Shown piece by piece: positions 26,501 to 38,627 of a stretch of DNA of 64,000 nt. A program made the translations under genes and the position numbers. The notes beneath the pieces are model-generated. The model did no database searches. It was not told the origin of the DNA and saw nothing but the letters and a program-made list of their open reading frames with translations. The stretch's first letter is position 1; the number at the start of each line of letters is the position of its first letter. Location: positions 5,082,520-5,146,519 of the forward strand of contig FN649727.1 of assembly GCA_000310025.1 (NCBI GenBank), in the 5' to 3' direction. The DNA comes from Ectocarpus siliculosus (lineage: Eukaryota > Sar > Phaeophyceae > Ectocarpales > Ectocarpaceae).

Positions 26501-26748
26501 CATACAGCACCTGCTCACCAGAAACACCCTCCACCGAAGACGGCCTTCTTCTCGGTCGCCATGACGGTAGCGGCGGCACTGCTGCAGGGCCTGTACGCTA
26601 CTCCCTGTCGTCGGGATCGAACCGCATCGCTGGTGCCGCGGTCGGTGGTGGCGAAGCTGCTCTTGCTTAACCCTGGCGACGACACGAAGGCCCCGGTGCG
26701 AGAGAGCAGAGCGAAAAGAGCGGCCATCACCGGAAGAGTCTTCGTCAT
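23538..26748 (-). CDS. msrA: Peptide methionine-(S)-S-oxide reductase MsrA, plastid-targeted
   Basis: MsrA reduces methionine-S-sulfoxide in proteins. Six exons join to 268 residues: 26748-26519, 25726-25636, 25369-25253, 25052-24948, 24424-24296, 23672-23538. The catalytic motif is GGGCFW-C, split by intron 1 inside the Trp codon. Then come [52 protein letters not shown] and, at the C-terminus, [14 protein letters not shown]. The N-terminus reads [26 protein letters not shown], a signal peptide with an ASAFAP-like Phe, so plastid import is expected. Exon 5 carries an insertion-like segment ([16 protein letters not shown]) before the last conserved block. Intron 5 has a GC donor (AAG|GCAAGG) and is otherwise phase-consistent. 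The gene is divergent from the gene at 27023. Confidence 0.95.
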
Positions 26749-27022
26749 CGCGCCTGTAGCACACCGATACAGCAGAGGTGGACTTGTGAGATGACGTTTG
26801 CGATGATGCGGCGGAGTCAAAAGAGGTTTCAAGGAGGCGTGGTCCGAGACTGTGAGAATCTGAGCAAAAAAAAAAACGTTGACAATTGTTCGTTATCCTC
26901 CGCATCCCGCATGTCTTCTCATTACAGTATCTTCTCTCTCTCTCTTTCTCACACACGCACTCCCCCCCCCCCCCTGCTGTATACGATGCTGCTGCTGTGC
27001 CTGGCTCGAAACTCGCGACGAA
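26749..27022. promoter_or_regulatory. Divergent intergenic region, putative shared promoter (msrA / unknown gene)
   Basis: 274 bp separate the two start codons. It contains a short CT tract and a C run (26932-26974) just upstream of the plus-strand ATG. Promoter function is inferred from layout. Confidence 0.45.
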
Positions 27023-29052
27023 ATGGACAGCGACAGCAATCTGGAAGATGAGCTAGAGGAGGAATTGTTCCTGGATCCCGAGCAGATCCCGCCATCGCTG
27101 TCGACCCCTCGGCAACGGCTGGAGGATGCGAGGGCTACGGCTCGCGCATCGATTGGGTGCTGCTCCGCCGACGATGCAAGAGGAGAGGCGAACACGTACA
27201 CCGCTCTAGATGGCGATACCGGCTGGAGTCATAATTGTTCGTTGTTGGCCGAGGAAGACTCGTCAATGAGCCTTCTTTTGCAGGTGTGGTGGTAGACTGT
27301 ACATATATGACTATCAGACTTTTGCTTGCGGTCATTCATGTTTGCACGCAGCACGTGAGCACCGCCTAGAATGGGCACTTCGGGCGGTCAGCGCACCTGA
27401 CAGCTCATCAAATATCACCGTACTTGGGCTGCTTTGGCAGAGACTTTCCAGTGACGGGGCGGGCAATGGGGAGCGGGAGTGCTTCGACGAGATCAGCACC
27501 GAGAGCCAGCGTACCCTCGCAGAGATGAACGAGACCCTAGGATCCCTTCGCCGGTGGCGAAAGCAGCGCGATATCGATCCAAGGACCACCGATCCTGAAT
27601 GCGCACCAAACAACTCGACCCCTCATTGGCACTGTTCGTCGCCGGAGACGATGACATATTGGCCGAGGAGGGACATCAACGGCAACTTCGCGTCACCGTC
27701 GCTGCATGATGTTGCTGACGCCGACTCTTCTTGTGGCGTAGAAACCAGAAAACAGAAGTTGTCTGGGGAAGAGGTCGTCGGTGGTGCACAGGATCCTCTT
27801 GTTGCTCTGTGGCAGGTAATGTTGTAGGTGTTGTAGGTGATGGTCTGTCCAACGGTGGTACAATACTGCACAGAGGTTAGCCGCTGCTGATGCTGCAGAA
27901 TTGGCGGGCATACACAAACGCGTAGCTATCCGCTTCCGTGTGTTAGACTACATAGAACCCCAGCTCACCCTTTCTAGCGACATCGTGGCAATGGCTCATG
28001 TACAGGGAAGAAACAGCAGGGTCAGGCTGTCTTACAGCCAGAGCTAATTGCCCTCCAGGAAGAACGGCGGGAAACGCCCCCCAGCTTCATTGTCTTTGTC
28101 CCTGAAACATCGTAGGCGAGGCACCGAATCTTGCCAGTCTACTCTGACGTCTCTTGACAGGGGGCGCCGCCAACATCAAAAGTCTCCCATTACAAGAGCT
28201 ACAAATCACAGACCAACAGTTGACGTCTACAGTAGCAGGGAGGAAGCTCTTTCGTTGCTTGCACAGTTCTTGGTCCTTCTACCGAACAACCCAGTTGCAT
28301 GCCCAGCAGCAGCATAATATGTTATGTCGTTGAATGTCCAACGCCGCCTGCTGCAACCGATGAACTTGTAGGAGCACCATCTTCGGGCGCAACAGGCGGT
28401 TGGGAGACTCCAAGAGCAGCTAAAGCACAATATCATCACCTACCCCGCATCACAACGAAGGGACAGCAGTACGACCATTGCCGCTGCCGAGGTTGTCGGT
28501 GACGGCAAAACAGAGGCCAATGCTGTGGGGAAAGCACGCAAAGGAGCGTTTCCTATTCAGGGTTTACTGGTCAGTGGAGGAAAGTGTGAGTTGCCCTCGA
28601 AGTCTTCCCCCAGCAGCAATGGTGGTGGCGGTGAGAGGAGCAGCACCGAGGACCGGGTGTCAGAGCTCCGTCGAGACGTCGACGGCCTCCAGATGAACCA
28701 ATGGATCCAGCACACGAGAACTAAGGCGTGCGATCGCGCGGAGGCTCTTGCCCGCGAGGCGTGCGACGACATCTGGCGGGGCACCGGATCTGTTGCGGTC
28801 GGGCGAATGGAGGGAGAGCTCGACAGCTTTGCAAAAGACCTCGATGTCCTGCTGCTGAGGTTGGGTCTTGACGGCGGCGATGATCGTGGCGATGAACTAG
28901 GACAAGAAATAAAAGATGTAGGAAGCGTCGTGGGTGATGCCATTATGGCAGAGCAGCATCTGGGTGAAGATGAGGAGGAGCGGCGTGCTCCCGTGGCAGA
29001 TGCACACGTCGGCCACCGGGCAGCAGCAGAGTCGAGTGAACAACAACGATGA
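27023..29052 (+). CDS. Unrecognised four-exon protein
   Basis: I do not recognise this protein. Exons 27023-27283, 27360-27815, 28038-28111 and 28461-29052 keep one frame and give about 460 residues. The start ATG begins an acidic segment (MDSDSNLEDELEEELFLDPE). The middle has a helical, Leu-rich part (HRLEWALRAV, ITVLGLLWQRL) and SQRTLAEMNETLGSLRRWRK, which could be coiled coil. The last exon encodes RVSELRRDVDGLQMNQWIQ, a long amphipathic helical region, and an acidic/Ala-rich tail. No signal peptide or membrane span is seen. The acceptor of exon 2 (GTGAG|CAC) and the start of exon 4 (28461 or 28467) are the weak points. The strand is supported by alternation with msrA. A 128-codon frame antisense to exon 4 looks like a low-complexity shadow. 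Confidence 0.6.
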
Positions 29053-31152
29053 TGATGACGATATCAGTACAAGTATTGGGAAACTGTGGTGCTGCCGTGT
29101 ACGGTTTTGTGTAGCCGAGATCCGTGGCGTTGCCCCAACATACATGCCGTGCTCCCACGAACCCCCCCCCCCCCCTCCCCGCCGACTCTTGGAGCCCACC
29201 TTCTTCCCCGAACAAATTCCCAAGCCAAACTTGAGCAGATTTTCCCAGTGGTGACTCGTTGACAGATAATCTAAAACGACAACATCTTGACGACTTGCCC
29301 ACAGGGCGTGATTGTCCCCAAACTGTGTTGTCAACATTCCCGCGAATACAATGTGTCGTGTCGAGGCTTGAAGCCAAAAAATCCAGCACGACCACTCAAT
29401 GTGGTGAATGTTTTGGTCGAATATGCTGGCTTGGCTCGAAAATGCGGGCGGAGAATGAGGGGGAGGTTCGCAGATGTCAGCGTGGATCTCTTGACACCGC
29501 CAGTTGGTATTGTACACTACAACTCCGACATTCGTGTTGGGCCCTCGACACATATATGAGCTCATCGACTGCTCATGCACCTCATGCTATCTTCCCCCGC
29601 CCTAAGGGTAGCTGCCGCCACACAACAAGCGAGATAGAACAAGTAGTGCGGTGCAGCTCAGTTCATCATCCTTGATGATACGGGAAGAAAGAGTCGATGC
29701 TTGAAGGATGAACCAGGATGACGGCAGACACTCATGAGCTAGTCGCCCTGGTGTTTCAGTTGGTCCTCTCTCCCTCCCGTAGTTAGTCACAGATCAACTA
29801 CGCTGTACCCCACAGGGTACACACTTCTGTAGGAAACCGATGGAAGCTCAAAAGGGCCCAGAAATAATCAACGTAGTAGTCGCGTCGAGCACAAAGCAAA
29901 GTGGTTCAGAGGAAATTAAAGTAAGATATTTTGGCCGCAACAGATGCTGAGCCGCTGAAGGAGTGCTACTTCTCTGCCGCCGAGAATACCATGGGGGGAA
30001 CACATTACAATCACCATCGACTGCGCTGGGAGCCACAGCGTGCATCATTAATCTTGAGCATGCACGAACTCCCTCGCGAAAGCATGCATGACCCGTGCGC
30101 AAGTAAAATCTGCTGCTCCTTTCGGATGGATCCAAATATGTTTGGGAAAAAAATGGAATCGATCGCGATTGTATCGAAGTGCGTTTTGAAATCATCCGAA
30201 GGCAGAGCTACGTACAAGATTGTGTCGCTTGTACGGATCCGCTGAACGTGAAAAAATATCATTGCCCAGCTTGGCGGCGGTAAAGGCATTTGCGGGTGAG
30301 ATCCCAACGGCCCGTATCGGTGGTTCGAGGACAGGTACATTCAAGGGAGGCGCAACGAAGTACGAGCGGGACCACAGGCCGGTGCAGGCAGGCCTCACTG
30401 AATCCTGTGCTTCCATCATGCGGTCCTCGGGATGGTCAGGACTTTTTGTACAAGGGCACAGTAGTAGCGGTTGAACGTGTTGCCCGCGTGGGCAAACACA
30501 GGGAACATCCGAATACAAGTAGCCCTTCTTTGTCAAGTATTTGCTCACCGGTTTTGCGACTTTCTTACCTCGTGCAATATGTGGTGACGAGTTCATGAGA
30601 CAGCTGCGTGTTGCACTTACTTAATACTTTCTGCTGCCGATCACACCCAAAGCACAGACAACACTATTGTAGCTTGATAGGGCGTCCCCGTCGCCACTTG
30701 CGCCACGAACGAAGCCGGCTGTGGCGTGGAGCCCCATCGTCGACTGCCACACCTTCGGGCTATGGTAAGTATCTGGCACGTCGCGGCCTGAGTACCCTAT
30801 TGATAGAGCATTGGTGGCCGAGTCGAGCGAACCAGATGAGAAGGCCGTCCCGGGCCACCTACCGCCGGATTGAGTGGTGCGAAACACCTGCTCGGGGTGA
30901 AAGAAAGGGCACACAGGAAATAAATGTTGTAGGGTCGCAATATTTCGTTTCGTCCGCCCATCGTGGCGGAAAGAGGATATCCCGCCAGGGAAAACTCGAG
31001 ATTCTTTCTGGCGAGTGGGCTGTAAGAAGAGACCGTGGTCGTCCACGCAAACAAGAAAAATAAAAAAGAAGAGAAAGAGGGAAAGGAGCGATGGTTGTGC
31101 GAGAGCGGAATACACCGCGAGAGAAGGAAGACAGAGAGAAAGAGAGAGAGAG

Positions 31153-31205
<53 letters not shown>

Positions 31206-31258
31206 AAGGAGGAACGCCAACCCTTGCCGTTGCTTGTTGGTCCTTTCTACGTCAACGC
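29053..31258. other. Intergenic, no gene seen
   Basis: This stretch lies between the stop of the unknown plus-strand gene and the last exon of a minus-strand gene. It contains a poly-C tract (29161-29175) and a GA/CA microsatellite near its right end. A long minus-strand frame across the microsatellite is repetitive (Leu-Ser) and not credible as protein. Confidence 0.45.
31134..31204. repeat. (GA)n/(CA)n microsatellite
   Basis: About 70 bp of AGAGAG with an internal ACACACAC block. Confidence 0.95.
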
Positions 31259-31414
31259 TCACATCTCGGCGGGGTTGTGGGTGTTTTCGGTGCCAGCCTT
31301 CTTGCAGGATGGGCACACGATAACGAAGCCCTCCGACGTCCTTTCGAGCTTCTCGTGCTTCCTCCACCACATGTCGCCGCCATAGGAGACAGGAGTGGGG
31401 GTGCCAGGGATGCT
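31259..31414 (-). CDS. Terminal exon of an unrecognised protein with a Cys-x-x-Cys motif
   Basis: A 51-codon exon begins right after an acceptor (AATTATAG|AGC) and ends at TGA 31261-31259. The peptide looks strongly coding: GTPTPVSYGGDMWWRKHEKL, then EGFVIVCPSCKKAG and the C-terminus THNPAEM. The CPSC pair suggests one half of a zinc ribbon. An in-frame TAG immediately precedes the exon, so it must be spliced to an upstream exon (phase 0) or it is a remnant. A similar peptide can be read on the same strand at about 31710-31840. I could not connect the exons. The gene would be convergent with the one at 27023, in keeping with the alternating layout. Confidence 0.45.
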   Translation of the reverse strand, partial: SIPGTPTPVSYGGDMWWRKHEKLERTSEGFVIVCPSCKKAGTENTHNPAEM

Positions 31415-34400
31415 CTATAATTGTAATGCGAATGTGCAACACAACTTTGTTCAGTCGGGCATTTGGCGCAAAAGGTGACGGCAATGGTGGGCGAGCGCGT
31501 TGTTCACACGGACGAACACGTGCAACGGCCGACAACATACCCTTGGGTGCGATTGTCGTGCTCGCATCGATACTCGAGGAGAACCACACACAATTACTCT
31601 TTCTTTTGCAACTCGGCTCTCGTAGAAGTCTCGAGTAGGTGTTTCCCTCCACCCCACCCGGCGGTACGTCGCCAAGATGGAGTACTCGCTGGTGTCGCGC
31701 AGCGTGGGGATCAGCGCTCTCGGTCACACCGACGGAGACAAGATCGACACACCAACGTCAGCCCCGAGTCACGCCAGTCGACGTCCGGGCTCCATCTGAC
31801 GACCGCGTTCGTCGGCCAGGTGACGACAGGGGCAGCACTTGGGCTTGGTGTTTTTCTATGTGTTTTTTAGGCGTGGGTGTTGAGTGACACACTAAATTTT
31901 CGACGGGCTTGTGTGTACACACCCCTCGTTCGTTGTGGTTTTTTCTTGTCGCTCTTGTTGCTGTGTGGTCCCTGCGGTCGCACGTTTAGCGCCCGCGTGT
32001 GAAATGGACCTTGTTGTATCGTTGCTGTTGTTTGTTTGTGGTGCTATTTTGTTGTCGATGGGGGAGTGCAGGTAAGGGTGCGCACGTTGGCATTTCATGA
32101 CACACGTTTCCCCACATGTTTGTGCGGGCAAAGGATGGAATAGACAGGACCAATAATGCGAATGGAAGGGAACAGGCGGTGTCGTTGCGGTATGACGACG
32201 TCGAAGGGCAGCCTTGATACAGGAATAATATGGAAGGGGAAGTGGACTTACTTGTATGAGTGTGATCGCGAGGAGGCAGAGGCAGGGGAGGAGGAGCAGG
32301 AGGAGGAGGAGGAGGAGGATGAAGCAGAGAAGGAGGAGCCGGAGGAGCAGGACTAGAGTAGAAGAAAAACGGAGAAGGTGGTGCTGTCTGTCGGTGGTGC
32401 GGTTTGACGCCGTCCACGTGCGTCCTGTAAATTTGGCGTGATGACCGAACTACCCCGGTCGATGATGGGTTCTTATGTTTTCACCTACGGCGTAATTAAT
32501 AGTGTCGAGCTAGTGGCAGGGATGAATGTAGCTGTCTTCTTGTGTTTTGGGGGAAGAAACCTGGTTAGACATATCTTTGTGTGTTTGGCGCGCAGTTACA
32601 CGAGCAGCGCTGCCCCCCACCCCTCCCCCTCCCTTCCCATCGTTGGCGCAGAGGTGTGCAGATGGAAAACCTACCGTTCTTGTATCATATGGGGCATCCG
32701 GGGCCTGTGCAGCATGCATGTGTGTCTCATGTATGTATAGGCACATGCCTACGAAGAAGAAAAAGAAGATCCCTGGATAAGTGGAGAAGGCGTTGCGATT
32801 TCCCGAAGTTCTACTTTTCTTCTTTCTTGCTGCTGGCACACCGACCGGTGCTTCTATTTCCTTTTGTTTTGGCGGCAATGTCAACCCACCACGTGGCAAC
32901 AACTGAGAGGGTCAGGTCAGGTCCATTCTTGCGTCAACATACAGCAGTATCAGGGTGAATATTGCGAAGTTAGTTGTCGTTCTCCTTCTCGCGCCAGAAA
33001 CGCTAAGCCGTGCGTCTATGTAACGCAATGGCTCGAGAGTTCTACTAACTGACCCCGGCAGGCACGCTCGACAAATTAAAGTCTCTCCGAGCGACGCTAC
33101 TTACTACAGTATACATACCGAACTCGCCGGCCAAATAGTAGGGAAACAAAAATGCCATCAAATGAATCTCGGGTCTGCGCGCACACGTCCAACCAAAGCA
33201 AAATCAACAGAGTTGGTGTTGTTGTTGTTGTCTTCACGAAAAATGCTTACTACATCTCTCCTCTTTAGCCGTCTGAATTCCGTACTGACTAGTCCAACTG
33301 AAGCGGGCGCCTTCCCTCTTCGCTCACCGACATTAATAGCTACCCAGAGAGGGACAACAGAAAAAACCCAGAAGATATATTTGAACTGATTGATGTCCTC
33401 CCCAAACCGTCCGATTTTTCGCGGGGCCAGGTGGAAAGCCATGAAGACAAGACCGCCGGGGCGATGTATACTCCGCCAGGGGGTTTGGGTGTATAATAAA
33501 TTATCACACCCAGACGTAGGCATTTATTGGAGTCCGTTCGGTAATTGTTTCCGATATGTATCTATCATTGATGCTTTCTAAGGATGGGGGGGGGGCGCGG
33601 CCGAGTATCTGAAGACTTTTCACCACACTGTAATAGTCTACAGCAGTCAGTATGTCTGTTATTCGACCACACACAACAAATAAGTATGGTACATACGTAT
33701 GTAGATGCTTCGCATATACATACATACCCGGACAGGTGACGGAAAGAACCCCTGCCTGTCTGTGCCGCCAAGTATGCGTGCATGCCGATGAAGACAAGGA
33801 CGGGTGACGTAAAGAAGAGTAGTAGTAATCTTCTTTCTTTTTCCCGGAATGGGACGAGTGGAGTGCGGATACAGTTAGTTGTTGCCTTCGCCCCCCCCGT
33901 CCTTACATGAGAGAGGAAAACTGATGGTTTGGCAATATTGTGAGAGATGTTGTTCGCGTTGCACTCTATGCCTTCCTTTTTCCTCGGACACACATGTATG
34001 TTCTGTTATTGGAAGGAGGAAAGAATGGCGACCCTCAATATCATCATCTTGTGGTTCGTCGTTCGCGTGGACAAAAATTTGACTAGGCACGGGAGCCCTT
34101 CACATTTTTGTGTGCCTTTTTTCATTTTTTTCGTTGTTGTCTTGTTCTTGCGCATTTCAAAGAGGAACGAATGTATGTCTAGAGGTGGTGAGTGAATAAT
34201 CCGTTTAGAATATATTGCACTGAGAGAGAGAGGCGTATATATATTATCCATCTTGGATTTATTTTGGCGGATGGATTGCTTTATTTATCTATTTACTTTC
34301 TTCATCCGCATATAATAACAATGAATGGTTATAATTTGTTGTTGTGGCGATACAAGTACCCCTCGTCCGTCTTGATCGCCTTATTATTTAACTTTTGTAC

Positions 34401-36578
34401 TTTTGGTTCCTGCCTCATGGATCAGGGTCACGTACTTGTTGTACTAGTACGCAATAATTTTAGTTTGTTGTTGACGACGACGTTGTTGTTACTGATCACA
34501 GTCAGTCAGTCAGGAAGAATAGGCTCGCTCATTAAACACAGGAGGAGGAGGAGGAGGAGTAGGAGGAGGAGGAACAAACAGCAAGGAAGAAGAAGCAGCA
34601 AGTGGTCGGTGCTGAAAACACCTTTCTTTGTAGCTTTGATGTTCACGCATACCGACACTCTCCACTCACAGAATTATTTACCCTTCATCAACTGGGAACC
34701 CAGTGGGGCCAGGACGGGTAATTCGGTGTAAGTGTCATACATTATTTGTAGGATCGACTCCAAGAGGTGCTCTTAGGACTGACACACATTTTTTGTGTCC
34801 ATGGGCAAAATATCCAAGTCAGGAGAAAACAAAATGTGTGTGCACCCAAGGAGATTCGAACCAAGTATGGATGGAAGTATCCTGCCGCTGACGCCGTAGA
34901 CTATACTTCATGCGAAGGTGTACCGATTCTGGTAAAAACCAATCGACGGATACACTACTCTGGGGATGGGGTCCTCCTGAACACTATTGCATCCTGCCGC
35001 TGACGCCACATATATTAATTCGAAGGTGCATTATACCATTCTGGTAAAAGTCGATCGACAGATGATAATAAAATCAGGACCCGATTCCCAGGGTATCCAT
35101 CCGTCGATTGGCTTTTTTTACGAGAATCGGTATACATACAGCAAGTGAGTAATGATTGAACAGTGTTCGATCGATCGAGTGATTATCTCTCCGATGAATT
35201 AACACGAGGAGCGCTCAGCGAGGGACAAAAAAATGGGGGACTCGAGAGAGAGGCGACAGACACTGGAAGAGACAATCGCAAAAAACACCATAGATACCAC
35301 CGCACGAGACGTACGTATTATTGTTGTTGTTGTTGTCTTCACATTAAAAACCGTTCCGGTCTCCGCTCAGTACCCTCTAATGTCCGTACTATAGTATAAC
35401 AGTACAACTGACGCGGACGCCTTCCGTGGTCACAAGCCATCTGCCCCCAAAGGGTACACCTTTCTAAAACAAAATAAAAAAAATGGACCACAGAAAGAAA
35501 GGTCCTCCAAGGCGCGATTTGTTTTCTACCGAACCAAACGAAAAAGGAAAACTAAGGAAAACTAACCGGCATGGATACAGACGATCGATCCCGGTCAGCA
35601 GGGATGAAAGAACGAAAGACAGAGAAACAAAGAAAAGAAAGACAGGAAGAAGGCAAAAAAAGGAAACAAAAAGGAAGGTAGGCAGGTAGGTCCCCTCCTC
35701 CAACGCTCCATCCAGTCTACAGGAAGGCACTACTTGCTAACGGGATACCAAGGAGATCACTGACTGACGACGACAACATCATCACTTCGGGGCACTGCGA
35801 GGGGGGGGGGGGGGTTGCGACACGAGACCTACAGCATAACCGAAAGAACAACCGCAAAATATTAAACTGTTGGAGAGGCTGGTGGACACACACACACAAT
35901 CAATCACACTCCTTCTATGTATGTTTGTATGTCATATTAATTTCGAGCCGACAACGATAAAGTCAGTGGTCGGAAACAAACATAAATATGACATAAGATC
36001 TGGGTGCATTAAATATTATTTCTTTATTGAAGGCGAACCGAGATCGATATGAACAAAACGTTTAACTGTAACGAATAAGGAGGGAGAAACATTTTTTAAA
36101 TTGCTCTCTTCTTCTTCTTGTCACGAACCACGAACAACAGCAGTTTCACAGATAGATATATGTGTGCCTATTACCTGCAACGACACAAAGAAAAAAGACA
36201 CACTGAAAATACGTTTGAAAACTGAGGGAGACTGCATGCCCTACGGCTAACATGGTGCCACACACAAAACGCCCGACTACCCAACAGTACCCAACACCTT
36301 TCTGCTACACCTTCTTCCCAACATAACAGATATTATGAGACAAACAAGACAGCTACCAAACTGTTTTGTTGAGCCTGTTACCCGCAGGGGAGATGTCCCT
36401 ATATGCTGTCTGGGAAATCGTAGACATACACAGGTAGCTTTTTCTGACGCTATGAATTCATTGCTAATCTGTCTCTGACTCTTTTCAATGATAGAGATGG
36501 ATTCGTTGTGTCATATTAAGAAAAAAAAAAAACACACACACAGGCCAAAATAGGAAAAAAAAGGCGAAAAAAGAGAAA
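31415..36578. other. Repeat-rich, AT-rich region without a supported gene
   Basis: No frame shows a family motif or convincing exon chain. There are purine tracts of GGA units (about 32285-32352 and 34541-34572), A/T-rich stretches and dispersed inverted repeats from 34.9 kb on. A possible upstream exon of the minus-strand gene lies at about 31710-31840. Confidence 0.4.
34913..34985. repeat. Inverted repeat, left copy
   Basis: Starts GCGAAGGTGTACCGATTCTG and runs to the GTCCTCCTGAACAC end. Its near reverse complement is at 37289-37356. Related shorter copies, also in opposite orientations, lie at about 35023-35070 and 35090-35140. Confidence 0.8.
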
Positions 36579-36651
36579 AATCCATGCCGGGGCTCGAACC
36601 CGGAATCTTCCGCTTCGTAGGCGGACGCCTTATCCATTGGGCCACACGGAC
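36579..36651 (-). tRNA. tRNA-Arg (anticodon ACG)
   Basis: Read on the minus strand: acceptor GTCCGTG pairs with CATGGAT (two G-U pairs). The D arm is GCCCAATGGATAAGGC. The anticodon loop CTACGAA on a TCCGC/GCGGA stem gives ACG. The T arm CCGGG-TTCGAGC-CCCGG is perfect. A short T run follows the 3' end. There is no intron. Confidence 0.93.
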
Positions 36652-37288
36652 AGCTATTCACCCTGCTAAATGCGCCTATCTGAACCATGGTCGACTCCGA
36701 CTGGGGTTGCTAAGTCCGGAGTCGTTTGCACCGATGGGGCCACACGACTGTAGGGAAACACTTGGTGCAACTCCATGCAAGTTACCCCAGATGGGTATTT
36801 TTAACGTCTGGTACGCCCACGAGGGCGTTATTAGCGTATTATGGCCGGTTTTCCCTCGAATCTTGTTGCGTTGTTCTCAACAAATTTGATAGCTCTTGGC
36901 TTTTTTTCACTCTTTTTTCAGAAGAAAGGGGCCACACAGAATGTAACAATGCGGGTTGGGGTGAGAAATTATTCTATGGGGCTCCCGTAGAGTAAGATGC
37001 AATGGGGCTGACCATTTGCAATCCAGGACGCACAGCTGTAAATACCTTCCCTCGCCCCCGGCAAACTTTTTGTTTTTTTGCGAGTGTCTAAGTTTATAAA
37101 GTAGTTCATAGAGGGCCCCGGCGGGAATGGAAGTGCAGATGCCCTCCCCCCCTGCAGTCCGGGGATGACAACCGAACGTCCTGATCAAAGTACATGGCAT
37201 TGCCAGGGTTGGTGTAGTATCCCCCCCTTTCCAGAGTTGGCCCTCTGAATGAAGTAGTTTGGATCTGCTCCAAACGATTTATCGGGAG

Positions 37289-37356
37289 GTGTTCAGGAGG
37301 ACCCGATTCGCAGGGTATCCGTCGATTGACTTTTACCAGAATCGGTACACCTTCGC
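37289..37356. repeat. Inverted repeat, right copy
   Basis: Near reverse complement of 34913-34985, beginning GTGTTCAGGAGGACCC and ending GGTACACCTTCGCA. The pair spans about 2.4 kb and could be the ends of a DNA element or two members of a dispersed family. Confidence 0.8.
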
Positions 37357-37529
37357 AGAGGCATGCACGAAAAGCTTCCAAAAACGAGCCTATAGATGGG
37401 GTCGCGCGGTGTCCGCGGCACCATCTCTCGGCGGTCTCCAGACAGGCCCAGATGGCCCAGATGACAGACACACACAGAGAAACCGCCTTCAAAAACAGAA
37501 ACGGGAGTCTCTGGACATAGTATGCCCCC

Positions 37530-37594
37530 NNNNNNNNNNNNNNNNNNNNNNNNNNNNNNNNNNNNNNNNNNNNNNNNNNNNNNNNNNNNNNNNN
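37530..37594. other. Assembly gap (65 N) in homopolymer sequence
   Basis: Sixty-five undetermined bases flanked by runs of C, A, G, T and more than 25 C (37637-37664). The flanks look like low-quality consensus, so sequence within about 100 bp of the gap should not be trusted. Confidence 0.98.
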
Positions 37595-38212
37595 CCCGCC
37601 CCTAAAAAAAAAAAGGGGGGTTTTCGGAAAATTTTCCCCCCCCCCCCCCCCCCCCCCCCCCCCCGCGGACCCACATTTAATTTCCGAGTAAATGTATGTA
37701 TACATATATGTCTTGAATTAGTTTTCGCGCATACCCCCCCAGGGGCCAGGGGACATGTACCGTGGACCCCTCCAGCAGGTTGGATCGGGAGGCATATCAG
37801 TCTGTCTGATTCCCGATCATGTCAACCTACGCCCTCCGGATACTCGAGACCACGTGAAGTATCCATCATCGTATTTCGAGAATCGGTGGGGACGACCGGC
37901 CATAACCCCCAGCATCGACCGTGGAACACGGTTGGATATGCTTAAGTACGGGCGATCCGGTTCCCACCCCTGGTGCACTCCGCAAAGACATACACTGGTG
38001 AAACGAGAGTCCCGATCTTGGACAAGGAGAAGGTGATCTTGACTCTCGTGGACCAGGAGACGGCGATCTTGGATCTCATAGCCTCATTCTCCGTCGATCG
38101 GTACGATGACGGTGGTGCAAAAAGTAAAACCCGCGTAAGTTTTCGAGCGGCCATCCACTGCCAGACAGACGGTCAGCAGGCTCACGGCAGTGGCATACGC
38201 ATCGGTTGCTAC

Positions 38213-38627
38213 TCAGGCAGAGAAGGAAGGACGGGCAGCCACTCCCATTCCAACCTCCATCTCCCGCTTCGTGAGCTCCTCCCGGTTGCCGTCAGGGTAC
38301 TCTACTCGCCAGTAGGGGTCACAGTAAAATAGCCGAAGACGGTGGCCTTGAAGAAAGTGTGGGCTGGCCCTCGTTGTCGATAAATTCGCGGCCCACTTGT
38401 GTACCCACCAGGAAGACTTGCAAGGGGTGTTCCCGTGACTCCACTTCACATGCGCCCCGGGTGGGCGGTCCGACAGGTCTTGGCGTGGCATCCTCACCAT
38501 TATAGTCCTCATAAGCCGCGTGAAAGACGTCGAGTTGCAGGGGGGGGAAGCTGTCGCTCGTCTCGTCTTCCGCTAGCCAGGCGACAAAGTGCCGTCTTCG
38601 TAGCGGCCCTGATACTCCCAAGATCAT
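38213..38627 (-). pseudogene. Broken C-terminal extension of the gypsy integrase
   Basis: Two overlapping frames continue the integrase polyprotein: DSFPPLQLDVFHAAYEDYNG with PTRGACEVESREHPLQVF in one, and LFYCDPYWRVEYPDGNREEL in the other. The last block is the Tyr/Trp-rich module often found at the end of gypsy Pol proteins. At least two frameshifts separate it from the intact integrase frame. Confidence 0.65.

Noticed and set aside
28557-28943. Minus-strand frame of 128 codons
   Set aside because: Ser/Pro/Arg-rich shadow antisense to the last exon of the gene at 27023.
30621-31727. Long minus-strand frame (about 368 codons) across the GA microsatellite
   Set aside because: Its middle is a Leu-Ser/Cys-Val translation of the dinucleotide repeat and the flanks show no motif. 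A better coding frame on the same strand exists at 31259-31414.
32256-32441. Glu- or Arg-rich frames over the GGA tract
   Set aside because: Trinucleotide repeat translated in different frames.
37637-37664. Poly-C/poly-G stretch as a G-quadruplex or telomere-like signal
   Set aside because: It flanks an N gap and is most likely low-quality consensus.
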